From Kribbella jiaozuonensis (GTDB lineage: Bacteria > Actinomycetota > Actinomycetes > Propionibacteriales > Kribbellaceae), in contig NZ_SZPZ01000001.1 in the NCBI RefSeq assembly GCF_005233875.1, forward strand, positions 930,001 to 994,000: a stretch of 64,000 nucleotides of DNA, read 5' to 3'. How positions within the stretch are numbered: the stretch's first letter is position 1; the number at the start of each line of letters is the position of its first letter. Below are positions 53,312 to 60,717 of the stretch, piece after piece. The translations under genes were made by a program, and so were the position numbers. The notes beneath the pieces were generated by a model. It was not told the DNA's origin. It worked only from the letters and a program-made list of their open reading frames with translations, and did no database searches.

Positions 53312-54318
53312 ACGACCGTGATCCGTTCCGCGGCCGGGTCGATCCGGACCTGGCCGCCGTACGGAAGCACGAGCTGGGGATCCGTGTGCCCGATGTCCAG
53401 CCCCTTCACGACCACTGCGGTCGGGTTGTACTCCGTGAGCGCGCGATCGACCGCGAGGTACTGGCCGGTGACGTACTCGAAGGACTGCTCCGGCGTCATC
53501 TCGTGGAACAGCGACGACGACTTCGGCCGGCCCCAGAGGACGGCGTCGAAGCGTTCGAGCAGGCCGCGTTCGCCGAGGTTGCGGAGGATCCGGTAGACGG
53601 TCTCGGACGACGGCAGTTCTTCGCTGGTCTCGCCGAAGAACACCCCGCCGTACGACTCGGTCGGGAGCATCCAGCGGTTCGCGGACAGCTGCCAGTCGAG
53701 GATCTCGATGCAGCCGCCCCAGAGCTTCCCGCTGACCGTCTGCGTGCCGCTCCAGGTCCAGCCGGTGCCGGGGAACAGCGGCGGCTCCGTCTCGAGGTTC
53801 TCGGGGACGGCCCAGTCGTGGTCGACGTCGGTCCAGCCCTCGGCCGGTGTCAGCGCGAACTCGCCGCCGGTGAACATTGCCGCCCGCAACGATCGCTCGG
53901 TGTCGGGGTGCATCGCGCCGCCGCGACCGAACTGCACCATCACGCTGCCGCCGTGGAAGGCCGGCACCCCCGCCGTGTGCAGGAAGTTGAGCAGGTTCGT
54001 GTTGTCGCTGTACCCGAAGAACGGCTTCGGATCGGCCTGGAACACGGCCGGGTCCAGATACTTCAGCACGGTGAGCTGGTCGTCGCCGCCGATGCTCGCG
54101 AACACTGCGCGGATCGACGGATCCGACCAGGCCGCGTGCAGATCGTCGGCGCGCTCCTCCGGCGTCGACTGGAGCTTCCGGGTCGTCGGGTACTCGACCG
54201 GCTCCAGCTCGAAGTCTTCGCGCAGCCGGCGCAGTCCCTGTTCGTACGGCCCGGGGAAGATCTCCGGCAGTCCCCGGGACGGCGAGACGATCGCGACCCG
54301 GTCACCTGGCTTCAGCAC
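53305..54318 (-). CDS. S66-family peptidase (LD-carboxypeptidase / MccF-like)
   Basis: A 337-residue serine peptidase. N-terminal GDRVAIVSPSRG, nucleophile Ser in FFGYSDNTNLL, and later FFGETSEE and GHTDPQLVLPYGG supplying the Glu and His of the Ser-Glu-His triad. S66 includes LD-carboxypeptidases of peptidoglycan recycling and MccF enzymes that cleave microcin C-type amides; the MccF branch has the insert WGGCIEILDWQL as here. Its GTG begins on the base after the half-ALDH stop, so it is the last gene of the deoC operon. Confidence 0.88.
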   Translation of the reverse strand: MLKPGDRVAIVSPSRGLPEIFPGPYEQGLRRLREDFELEPVEYPTTRKLQSTPEERADDLHAAWSDPSIRAVFASIGGDDQLTVLKYLDPAVFQADPKPFFGYSDNTNLLNFLHTAGVPAFHGGSVMVQFGRGGAMHPDTERSLRAAMFTGGEFALTPAEGWTDVDHDWAVPENLETEPPLFPGTGWTWSGTQTVSGKLWGGCIEILDWQLSANRWMLPTESYGGVFFGETSEELPSSETVYRILRNLGERGLLERFDAVLWGRPKSSSLFHEMTPEQSFEYVTGQYLAVDRALTEYNPTAVVVKGLDIGHTDPQLVLPYGGQVRIDPAAERITVVY

Positions 54319-55164
54319 TCAGACTCCGATCGGGTGCCAGACGGTCTTCAGTTCGAGGTACTGCGTGAGCCGCGACATGCCCTGGTCCGCGGACCAGTCC
54401 TCCTCGGCGGGACGGCGTACCCGCTTGAGGTTGTCGGCCGCGGCGATCTCGAGCTCGGTCGCCTCCTCGGGGTCGACGATGCCGCACAGGTCGATCGCGT
54501 TGACGTCCATGTGCGACGCCAGCCACGGCCCGACCTCGGACGCCGATCCGGTGAGGATGTTGACCACCCCACCCGGTACGTCGGAGGTCGCCATCACCTC
54601 GCTCAACGTGATCGCCGGCAGCGGCCGCTCGAACGACGAGACCGCGACCACGGTGTTGCCGGAGACGATCGCCGGCGCGATCACGCTGGTCAGGCCGAGC
54701 AGGCTGGAGTCCTGCGGCGCGAGCACCGCGACCACGCCGGTTGCCTCAGGCAACGAGAAGTCGAAGTACGGGCCGGCGACCGGGTTGCTGGAGCCGACCA
54801 CCTGGGCGAGCTTGTCGGCCCACCCGGCGTACCAGACCCAGCGGTCGATCGACTCGTCCACGACCGCACGGGCCTTGGAGATCGACAGCCCTTCGGATGC
54901 GGCGACCTCGGCACTGAACTGCTGGTGCCGGCCTTCCATCACCTCGGCGATCCGGTACAGCACCTGACCCCGGTTGTACGCCGTCCGCGCATGCCAGCCG
55001 CCGAACGCCTTGCGGGCCGCGACGACCGCGTCCCGGGCGTCCTTGCGGGAGGCCTGCGACGCGTTCGCGAGAAACTTGCCCTTGGCATCGGTCACGACAT
55101 ACGACCGACCCGATTCGCTGCGCGGGAAGGCGCCGCCGACGTAGAGCTTGTAGGTCTTTCGCAC
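54319..55164 (-). CDS. Half-length aldehyde dehydrogenase homologue lacking the catalytic domain
   Basis: A 281-residue protein matching only the N-terminal, NAD-binding part of ALDHs (KLYVGGAFPRSESGRSYVVTDAKGKFLANASQASRKDARDAVVAARKAFGGWHARTAYNRGQVLYRIAEVMEGR). The active-site Asn (PWN in the full enzyme) is replaced (LAPQDSS), and there is no ELGGK Glu and no catalytic Cys region. GTG 55164 has AGAGG six bases before it. It follows the intact ALDH gene by 19 bp. Reading frame is intact, so it looks maintained: perhaps a pseudoenzyme partner of the full ALDH. Confidence 0.8.
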   Translation of the reverse strand: MRKTYKLYVGGAFPRSESGRSYVVTDAKGKFLANASQASRKDARDAVVAARKAFGGWHARTAYNRGQVLYRIAEVMEGRHQQFSAEVAASEGLSISKARAVVDESIDRWVWYAGWADKLAQVVGSSNPVAGPYFDFSLPEATGVVAVLAPQDSSLLGLTSVIAPAIVSGNTVVAVSSFERPLPAITLSEVMATSDVPGGVVNILTGSASEVGPWLASHMDVNAIDLCGIVDPEEATELEIAAADNLKRVRRPAEEDWSADQGMSRLTQYLELKTVWHPIGV

Positions 55165-55183
55165 CTCGAGCCTCTGTGGTTCC

Positions 55184-56620
55184 TTAGTGGGCAAGGTAGG
55201 CCTCCAAGCCGTGGCGACCGCCCTCGCGGCCGTAGCCCGACTCCTTGTACCCGCCGAACGGCGAGGTCGGGTCGAAGCGGTTGAACGTGTTCGCCCAGAC
55301 CACGCCGGCGCGCAGCTGGTTCGCCATCCAGAGGATCCGGGAGCCCTTGTCGGTCCAGATCCCGGCGGAGAGCCCGAAGGGGGTGTTGTTCGCCTTCTCG
55401 ACCGCCTCCTGCGGAGTGCGGAAGGTCAGCACCGACAGCACCGGCCCGAAGATCTCCTCGCGGGCGATCCGGTGCGCCTGCGACACCCCGGTGAAGACGG
55501 TCGGCGGGAACCAGTAGCCGTTGGCCGGCAGCTCGCACTCCGGCGACCAGCGCTCGGCGCCCTCGTCCTCGCCGATCTGCGACAGCTCGCGGATCTTCGC
55601 CAGCTGGGCCGCCGAGTTGATCGCGCCGATGTCGGTGTTCTTGTCCAGCGGGTCGCCGACACGCAGCGTGCCCATCCGGCGCTTCAGCCGCGCCAGCACC
55701 TCGTCGTACACGCTCTCCTGGACCAGCAGCCGCGAGCCCGCGCAGCAGACGTGGCCCTGGTTGAAGAAGATGCCGTTGACGATGCCCTCGATGGTCTGGT
55801 CGATCGGCGCGTCCTCGAAGACGATGTTCGCCGCCTTGCCGCCGAGCTCGAGCGTGACCGCCTTGTGCGTGCCGGCCACCGACTTGGCGATCGCCCGGCC
55901 GACCTCGGTCGAGCCGGTGAACGCGACCTTGTCGACGTCCGGGTGCTCGACCAGCGCCTGCCCGGTCCGGCCCGCGCCGGTGACGATGTTGACCACACCC
56001 GGCGGCAGATCGGCCTGCTGGCAGATCTCCGCGAACGCCAGTGCGGTCAGCGGAGTCGTCTCGGCCGGCTTCAGTACGACGGTGTTGCCCGCGGCCAGCG
56101 CCGGCGCGATCTTCCAGGCCAGCATCAGCATCGGGAAGTTCCACGGGATCACCTGGCCCGCGACACCCCACGGCTGCGGGTCGTCGCCGACACCGGCGTA
56201 CTCGAGCTTGTCGGCCCAGCCCGCGTAGTAGAAGAAGTGCGCGGCCACCAACGGGATGTCGACGTCGCGGGACTCGCGGATCGGCTTGCCGTTGTCGAGC
56301 GACTCCAGCACCGCCAGCTCACGCGAGCGCTCCTGGATCAGCCGCGCGATCCGGAACAGGTACTTCGCCCGGTCCTTGCCGCTCATCGGGCCCCAGACCT
56401 TCTCGAAGGCCTTGCGGGCCGCGCGAACGGCCTTGTCGACATCGGCCGGTCCGGCCTCGCTGACCTCGGCCAGCACCTCTTCGGAGGCGGGACTGATCGT
56501 CTTGAACGGCTTGCCGTCCGTCGCGTCGGTGAACTGGCCGTTGATGAACAGCCCGTACGACGACTTGATGTCGACGATGGCCCGCGACTCGGGGGCCGGT
56601 GCGTACTCGAATCTGCTCAT
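55184..56620 (-). CDS. Aldehyde dehydrogenase
   Basis: A 478-residue NAD(P)-dependent aldehyde dehydrogenase with all catalytic parts: VIPWNFPMLMLAWKIAPALAAGNTVVLKPAE (active-site Asn), FTGSTEVGRAIA, LELGGKAANIVF (Glu) and FFNQGHVCCAGSRL (Cys nucleophile), and C-terminal EEIFGPVLSVLTF and FGGYKESGYGREGG. ATG 56620, five bases after the deoC stop, so it is cotranscribed. In this setting its likely substrate is the acetaldehyde made by DeoC, giving acetate or acetyl groups; that is inference. Confidence 0.94.
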   Translation of the reverse strand: MSRFEYAPAPESRAIVDIKSSYGLFINGQFTDATDGKPFKTISPASEEVLAEVSEAGPADVDKAVRAARKAFEKVWGPMSGKDRAKYLFRIARLIQERSRELAVLESLDNGKPIRESRDVDIPLVAAHFFYYAGWADKLEYAGVGDDPQPWGVAGQVIPWNFPMLMLAWKIAPALAAGNTVVLKPAETTPLTALAFAEICQQADLPPGVVNIVTGAGRTGQALVEHPDVDKVAFTGSTEVGRAIAKSVAGTHKAVTLELGGKAANIVFEDAPIDQTIEGIVNGIFFNQGHVCCAGSRLLVQESVYDEVLARLKRRMGTLRVGDPLDKNTDIGAINSAAQLAKIRELSQIGEDEGAERWSPECELPANGYWFPPTVFTGVSQAHRIAREEIFGPVLSVLTFRTPQEAVEKANNTPFGLSAGIWTDKGSRILWMANQLRAGVVWANTFNRFDPTSPFGGYKESGYGREGGRHGLEAYLAH

Positions 56621-56625
56621 GCCTG

Positions 56626-57582
56626 TCAGTCCAAGGTGAAGTAGTCGGGGCCCGGGTAGTGCCCGGTGGCCAGCTTGGTGCGTTGCATCAGCAGGTCGTT
56701 CAGCAGGCTGGAGGCGCCGAAGCGGAACAGTTCCGGGTCCAGCCAGTCCGGTCCGGCGGTCTCGTTGACCGTGACCAGGTACTTGATCGCGTCCTTCGCG
56801 GTCCGGATCCCGCCGGCCGGCTTGACGCCGATGTGCAGCCCGGTGGCCTCGTGGTAGTCGCGGACCGCCTCCAGCATCACCAGCGTGACGGGCAGCGTCG
56901 CGGCCGGTGACACCTTGCCGGTGGAGGTCTTGATGAAGTCCGCGCCGGCCAGCATCGCCAGCCAGGACGCGCGCCGGACGTTGTCGTAGGTGACCAGCTC
57001 GCCGGTCTCCAGGATCACCTTGAGGTGCGCGTCGCCGGCGGCCTCGCGGATCGCGGTGATCTCGTCGAAGACCAGGCCGTAGCGCCCGGACAGGAAGGCG
57101 CCGCGGTCGATCACCATGTCGACCTCGTCGGCGCCGGCCGCGACCGCGTCCTTGGTGTCCTGGACCTTGATCGCGAGGCTGGAACGTCCGCTGGGGAAGG
57201 CGGTCGCGACACTCGCGACGTTGATCCCGGAGCCCTTCAGCTCGTGCTTCGCGGTGGCGACCAGGTCCGGGTACACACAGACGGCGGCGACCTGCGGCGC
57301 CGTCGGGTCGGCCGGGTCGGGCCGTTTCGCCTTCGCACACAGGGCCCGCACCTTGCCCGGGGTGTCCTGGCCCTCCAGCGTGGTCAGATCGATCATCGAG
57401 ATCGCCAGGTCGAGTGCGTAGGCCTTGGCGGTGGTCTTGATCGACCGGGTGCTCAGGGTGGCGGCCCGGACCTCGGCGCCGACCTGGTCGACGCCCGGCA
57501 GCCCGAGCAGGAACCGGCGCAGCCGGTCCTCGGACGAGGTCACGTCGGCCAAGCTGTCGACGCCGCTGTCGAGTGTGGTCAC
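56626..57582 (-). CDS. deoC: Deoxyribose-phosphate aldolase
   Basis: A 318-residue class I aldolase that splits 2-deoxyribose 5-phosphate into glyceraldehyde 3-phosphate and acetaldehyde. Blocks: MIDLTTLEGQDTPGKVRALCAKA, VCVYPDLV, AGADEVDMVIDRGAF, VILETGEL, ADFIKTSTGK (Schiff-base Lys) and GVKPAGGIRT (second active Lys). It is of the long actinobacterial form (about 320). GTG 57582 is the likely start: TAGACT lies seven bases before it. First gene of deoC-aldehyde dehydrogenase-half-ALDH-S66; a long hairpin lies just upstream. Confidence 0.95.
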   Translation of the reverse strand: MTTLDSGVDSLADVTSSEDRLRRFLLGLPGVDQVGAEVRAATLSTRSIKTTAKAYALDLAISMIDLTTLEGQDTPGKVRALCAKAKRPDPADPTAPQVAAVCVYPDLVATAKHELKGSGINVASVATAFPSGRSSLAIKVQDTKDAVAAGADEVDMVIDRGAFLSGRYGLVFDEITAIREAAGDAHLKVILETGELVTYDNVRRASWLAMLAGADFIKTSTGKVSPAATLPVTLVMLEAVRDYHEATGLHIGVKPAGGIRTAKDAIKYLVTVNETAGPDWLDPELFRFGASSLLNDLLMQRTKLATGHYPGPDYFTLD

Positions 57583-57593
57583 CTGTGGCAGTC

Positions 57594-57758
57594 TAGCCGT
57601 GGGCGGCGGCCCCGCGCCTACTGCGCGGCACTCGGCACGGCACCTCGGCGCACGGGAGGAAAGGCCACGATGAACCACATCGAGGCCTCCCCTCCCGCAC
57701 GCCGAGCTACCGCACCGAGCACCTGCTCGCTACGGCGCGGGGCCACCGCCCACGGCTA
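57594..57758 (-). ncRNA. 165-nt near-perfect long hairpin, candidate structured RNA or hairpin element
   Basis: The whole stretch folds on itself: outer arms 57594-57618 and 57734-57758 differ at one of 25 positions, an interior bulge follows, and the arms continue to a centre at CGATG-TGGTT-CATCG (minus strand). Nearly all arm differences are transitions that become G-U pairs only in minus-strand RNA (for example GCGTGCGG with CCGTGCGC); on the plus strand they would be A-C mismatches. The stem is about 70 bp with one G-G and one U-U mismatch near the middle. It ends 11 bases before the deoC start and fills most of the gap to the divergent gene. Confidence 0.6.
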
Positions 57759-57791
57759 GTGCCGTTCCGGACAGGCAGTTACCTTGTCCGG

Positions 57792-58352
57792 GTGAAGTCG
57801 AAGTCGCCCGAGAGCGAGCAGTACCTGTCCGCGTCGAACCGGATCACCGGGACCATCGTCCTGGTGATCGGCGTGCTCGGCCTGGTCGACGTGGTCCTGG
57901 AGTGGCGGACCGCCACCGGGCTGCTGGTCGGCAGCATCATCGCGATCTTCATGGTGCTGGCATACGTCTTCCTGATGCGGCCCTCGGTAACGCTCAGCCC
58001 CGAGAATGTACTGCTGCGTAACCACTTGCGTGATCATCTGATCCCGTGGTCCAAGGTGACCGGCGTCGATGTGACCGACATCCTCCGGGTGCACACCGAG
58101 GCGAACCGATTCCGGGCTCCCGGTGTCCAACTGGTCATGCGCGACCTTCGTAAGCAGCGTGTCGGCGGCCGGAAGCTGTCGGCGGACAACTCGCTCTCCA
58201 AGGCGGACTTCATCGTCAACCGGATCGAGACCCTCCAGGGCCAGTACTCCGAGCAATCGCAAGGTGACGTGATCACCAGCTGGGCCAAGCCCGAGCTGAT
58301 CGCGATCGGAGTCCTCGCCGTGGTCGCGATCGTGGCCGCCGTGGTCCGCTGA
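57792..58352 (+). CDS. PH-domain-like membrane protein
   Basis: A 186-residue membrane protein. Two N-terminal helices (TIVLVIGVLGLVDVVLEW and LLVGSIIAIFMVLAYVFLM), then a small beta-rich domain of the bacterial PH type (SVTLSPENVLLRNHLRDHLIPWSKVTGVDVTDILRVHTEANRFRAPGVQLVMRDL), and a third helix at the end (LIAIGVLAVVAIVAAVV). GTG 57792 is chosen because TACCTT lies exactly six bases upstream, although the frame is open to 57759. Function unknown; such proteins may bind partners at the membrane. Divergent from deoC across the long hairpin. Confidence 0.78.
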   Translation: MKSKSPESEQYLSASNRITGTIVLVIGVLGLVDVVLEWRTATGLLVGSIIAIFMVLAYVFLMRPSVTLSPENVLLRNHLRDHLIPWSKVTGVDVTDILRVHTEANRFRAPGVQLVMRDLRKQRVGGRKLSADNSLSKADFIVNRIETLQGQYSEQSQGDVITSWAKPELIAIGVLAVVAIVAAVVR

Positions 58353-58354
58353 GC

Positions 58355-58979
58355 GTCCTCAGCCGCCGCGTCCTGCTCCGCACCGGACTCGCGGCAGGCC
58401 GCCGGGCAAAGGTCGGCTACAGCGTGATTTACCCGGACGGGTACGACGCCTCGGCGAAGCTGCCCGTCGTGCTCGTCCTGCACGGTCGTGGGAGCGACCA
58501 CACATCTGCGATCAACGACCTCGGCATCGACCGGTACCTGACCGCCACGGTGCAGGCAGGTACGCCGCCCTTCGCGCTCGCGACCGTCGACGGCGGCCAG
58601 AACAGCTACTGGCATCGGCGGGCCGACGGCAACGATCCCGGGGCCATGCTCGACCAGGAATTCCTTCCCCTGTTGGCCGATTGTGGTCGGGGCCCTGAGC
58701 CCGGCGCTGTACCGCAAGTACGACGACGTACAGGCCGGAGCGTTCGACGGGCCTGAGGACTTCGACCGAAGCCAGGTGTTCGGCCGGGCGGAGAGCTTCC
58801 GGGATGTTGCCGTTCGCATCGACTGCGGGCGGGACGATCCGTTCGCGCCGGCCGCGAACGAGCTCCGGTCCCAATTGCACGCGGCCGGCGGTCAGCAGAC
58901 CGGGGCGCACACCCCCGGCTACTGGCGGCGTATGCTCCCTGACCAGTTGCGATTCCTGGGCGGAAAAGTGGGGCAGTGA
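58355..58979 (+). pseudogene. Decayed alpha/beta-hydrolase (esterase-type) gene
   Basis: Two frames together spell a truncated esterase. The first (from about 58355) reads SVLSRRVLLRTGLAAG, then VIYPDGYDASAKLPVVLVLHGRGSDHTSA to MLDQEFLPLLAD. The match then jumps to another frame, VVGALSPALYRKYDDVQAGAFDGPEDF, and VRIDCGRDDPFAPAA to HTPGYWRRMLPDQL. The 30 or so residues that should carry the GxSxG nucleophile elbow between these parts are missing, so a deletion with frameshift near 58680 is likely. No proper start codon is found either. The remaining His and Asp regions are intact, indicating fairly recent decay. Confidence 0.7.
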
Positions 58980-59091
58980 GGGGAACTGTGGCGCGAATCG
59001 CCGCGTCAGAACCCGTGTTCAACCTCGGGTGAACCCCTGTGCACCCCAGGATTGGTCCGACAGGTCCCTAGACACATCGAGAGTGGAGCTC

Positions 59092-60042
59092 ATGGTCAAC
59101 CTCTCCCGTATCACCCTGCGCGGCGTGGCCGCCGTCGGTGCCCTGGCCGGCTTCGCCGCCCTGGCACTGCCGAACGCCCAGGCCGCGCAGACCTCCAGCA
59201 CGACGACGTCGGCCAGCACGCAGGCCGCCGACACGAAGCCGATCGAGATCGGCACCGGTCTGGTCGCCGGCCCGCCGCCGGCTGGAGACGGTCTCACCAC
59301 GAAGTCGTCGCTGACGAACGTCGTGCGTTACAACAAGCTGTACAAGACGGGTGCCATCCCCACGTCGAAGTGCAAGGAGCTCAACGTCTCGCTGCGCACC
59401 TTCGCGGGCGTCGTCGCTTACGAGAACAACCTGTACAAGTGCCTCTACGGCTCGTGGGCCCTGCCGCTGAAGCAGGCCGGCGCGGCGTACAAGGTGGCGC
59501 CGAAGCTGGTCGTCCACAACTCGAGCGCGGTCAACTCCCCGTGTGGCGTGGTCACCGGTGGCACCGCGTTCTTCTGTGGTGTCGGCAACGGCTACATCTA
59601 CGTCCCGGCGTACGTGATCATCAACTACTGGAAGCAGAGCCCGACGATGGCGCGGGCGTACGCGACCTTCACGCTGTCGCACGAGTACGGGCATCACGTC
59701 CAGTGGCTGACCGGGATCCTGAACGCGTCCTGGGAGCGCCAGCGGGCCTTCAGCACCTACGCCGCGCAGCTCGAGGAGAGCCGTCGTCGTGAGCTGCAGG
59801 CGTCCTGCCTCGGCGGTGCCGTGGACGGCGCGAACAAGCGCAACTACCCGTTCAGCGGTGGCTTCATGACCCAGTACAACTGGGTGATCAGCAACAGCGG
59901 TGACCAGCCGGGCGGCGTGCGGGACCACGGTTCGATCAAGAACCACGCCTTCTGGGTGACCGCCGGCTTCAACGCGCGGCACAGCTACACGGTCGCGGGC
60001 AACTGCAACACCTTCAACGCGTCTTCCGCGTACGTCGCCTGA
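59092..60042 (+). CDS. Secreted neutral zinc metallopeptidase (YpfJ-like)
   Basis: A 316-residue exported protein. Signal peptide MVNLSRITLRGVAAVGALAGFAALALPNAQA, a Thr/Ser-rich linker to about residue 70, then a peptidase domain with FTLSHEYGHHVQ (His197, Glu198, His201: HExxH) and RRRELQASCLGG, the downstream Glu expected to be the third ligand in the YpfJ/neutral-zinc-metallopeptidase group. Several Cys pairs (KCKEL, YKCLYG, PCGVVTGGTAFFCG) suggest disulfides. GGAG lies before the ATG. Followed by a strong terminator, so monocistronic. Confidence 0.88.
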   Translation: MVNLSRITLRGVAAVGALAGFAALALPNAQAAQTSSTTTSASTQAADTKPIEIGTGLVAGPPPAGDGLTTKSSLTNVVRYNKLYKTGAIPTSKCKELNVSLRTFAGVVAYENNLYKCLYGSWALPLKQAGAAYKVAPKLVVHNSSAVNSPCGVVTGGTAFFCGVGNGYIYVPAYVIINYWKQSPTMARAYATFTLSHEYGHHVQWLTGILNASWERQRAFSTYAAQLEESRRRELQASCLGGAVDGANKRNYPFSGGFMTQYNWVISNSGDQPGGVRDHGSIKNHAFWVTAGFNARHSYTVAGNCNTFNASSAYVA

Positions 60043-60080
60043 CCTCAGGTGCGGACAGAAGTCGCGTAGCACGTAACTCG

Positions 60081-60123
60081 GCCGCCCGGTACGCGTTGGC
60101 GTACCGGGCGGCTGTTGCGTTTT
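60081..60123 (+). terminator. Rho-independent terminator after the metallopeptidase gene
   Basis: Perfect 14-bp stem, GCCGCCCGGTACGC (60081-60094) with its complement at 60099-60112, loop GTTG, followed by TGTTGCGTTTT. One of the few hairpins here with a T-rich tail. Begins 38 bases after the stop. Confidence 0.85.
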
Positions 60124-60222
60124 GGCGACACCTGCACGATCTGCGATCGTGTGGTTACTTGTTTCGGGTGCGGACGCCCTAGAGTTTCTGAGTCGAGCCT
60201 CGAACGGCAGGAGTCAAGGACA

Positions 60223-60672
60223 GTGAACTACGACGAGTTCAACACCGAGTACGCCAAGGTGCTGGACAAGATCAAGAGCGGTCGTTCCACCTGGTCGGAG
60301 CTGTCCGGGCACGTCACCCGGCTCCGGCAGGCGACGACCGGCATCACCTCACCGGTGGAGCGCACCCAGGTCGACCACGACCTCGCGGCGCTGAGCCAGA
60401 TGGTGGACATGTCGCGCCGGACCAACGACAAGGAAGACGTCTGGACGGTCACGTCCGACGCGATCCGCAAGGCCAGCAGCCAGGAGGGTTCGGTCGCCGA
60501 CCGGATCGCCCGGATCGAGGCCAGCATCAACGACATCACCGCCCTCGCCAACCGCAACCCGGACGAGCGGGACGCGCTGATGCAGTCCACCAGCACGCTC
60601 CGCATCCTGCACTCGTCGCTGCAGAGCTCCCTGCACGCCGAGGAAGCCGAAGCCGCCGCAGCCGCGCGCTGA
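60223..60672 (+). CDS. Helical (coiled-coil-like) protein, unknown function
   Basis: A 149-residue, soluble, almost wholly helical protein: YDEFNTEYAKVLDKIKSGRSTWSELSGHVTRLRQA, HDLAALSQMVDMSRRTNDKED, VADRIARIEASINDITALANRNPDERDALMQSTSTLRILHSSLQSSL, ending in an Ala/Glu-rich tail. Charged heptad-like spacing suggests helical hairpins or oligomers. No family recognised. GTG 60223 has AAGGA five bases upstream of it, and TAGAGT at 60180-60185 is a likely -10, so it has a 37-nt leader. Confidence 0.7.
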   Translation: MNYDEFNTEYAKVLDKIKSGRSTWSELSGHVTRLRQATTGITSPVERTQVDHDLAALSQMVDMSRRTNDKEDVWTVTSDAIRKASSQEGSVADRIARIEASINDITALANRNPDERDALMQSTSTLRILHSSLQSSLHAEEAEAAAAAR

Positions 60673-60673
60673 G

Positions 60674-60699
60674 CCGGGGAGCCACCCGCCAGGTGCTCC
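60674..60699. terminator. Bidirectional terminator between convergent genes
   Basis: GGGGAGC-CACC pairs with GGTG-CTCCCC around CGCCA, with a single bulged C. It fills the 45-bp gap between the helical-protein gene and the convergent phosphosugar mutase gene. Confidence 0.6.
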
Positions 60700-60717
60700 C
60701 CAGCTGCTCTACGGCTG

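Noticed and set aside
57670..57759. A 29-codon frame (MNHIEASPPARRATAPSTCS...) with a good Shine-Dalgarno inside the long deoC hairpin, which could be read as a leader peptide.
   Set aside because: The ribosome-site-like GGGAGGAAAG and the ATG are parts of the symmetrical hairpin arms, the peptide has no family resemblance, and the downstream gene has its own leaderless promoter at 57780-57785.
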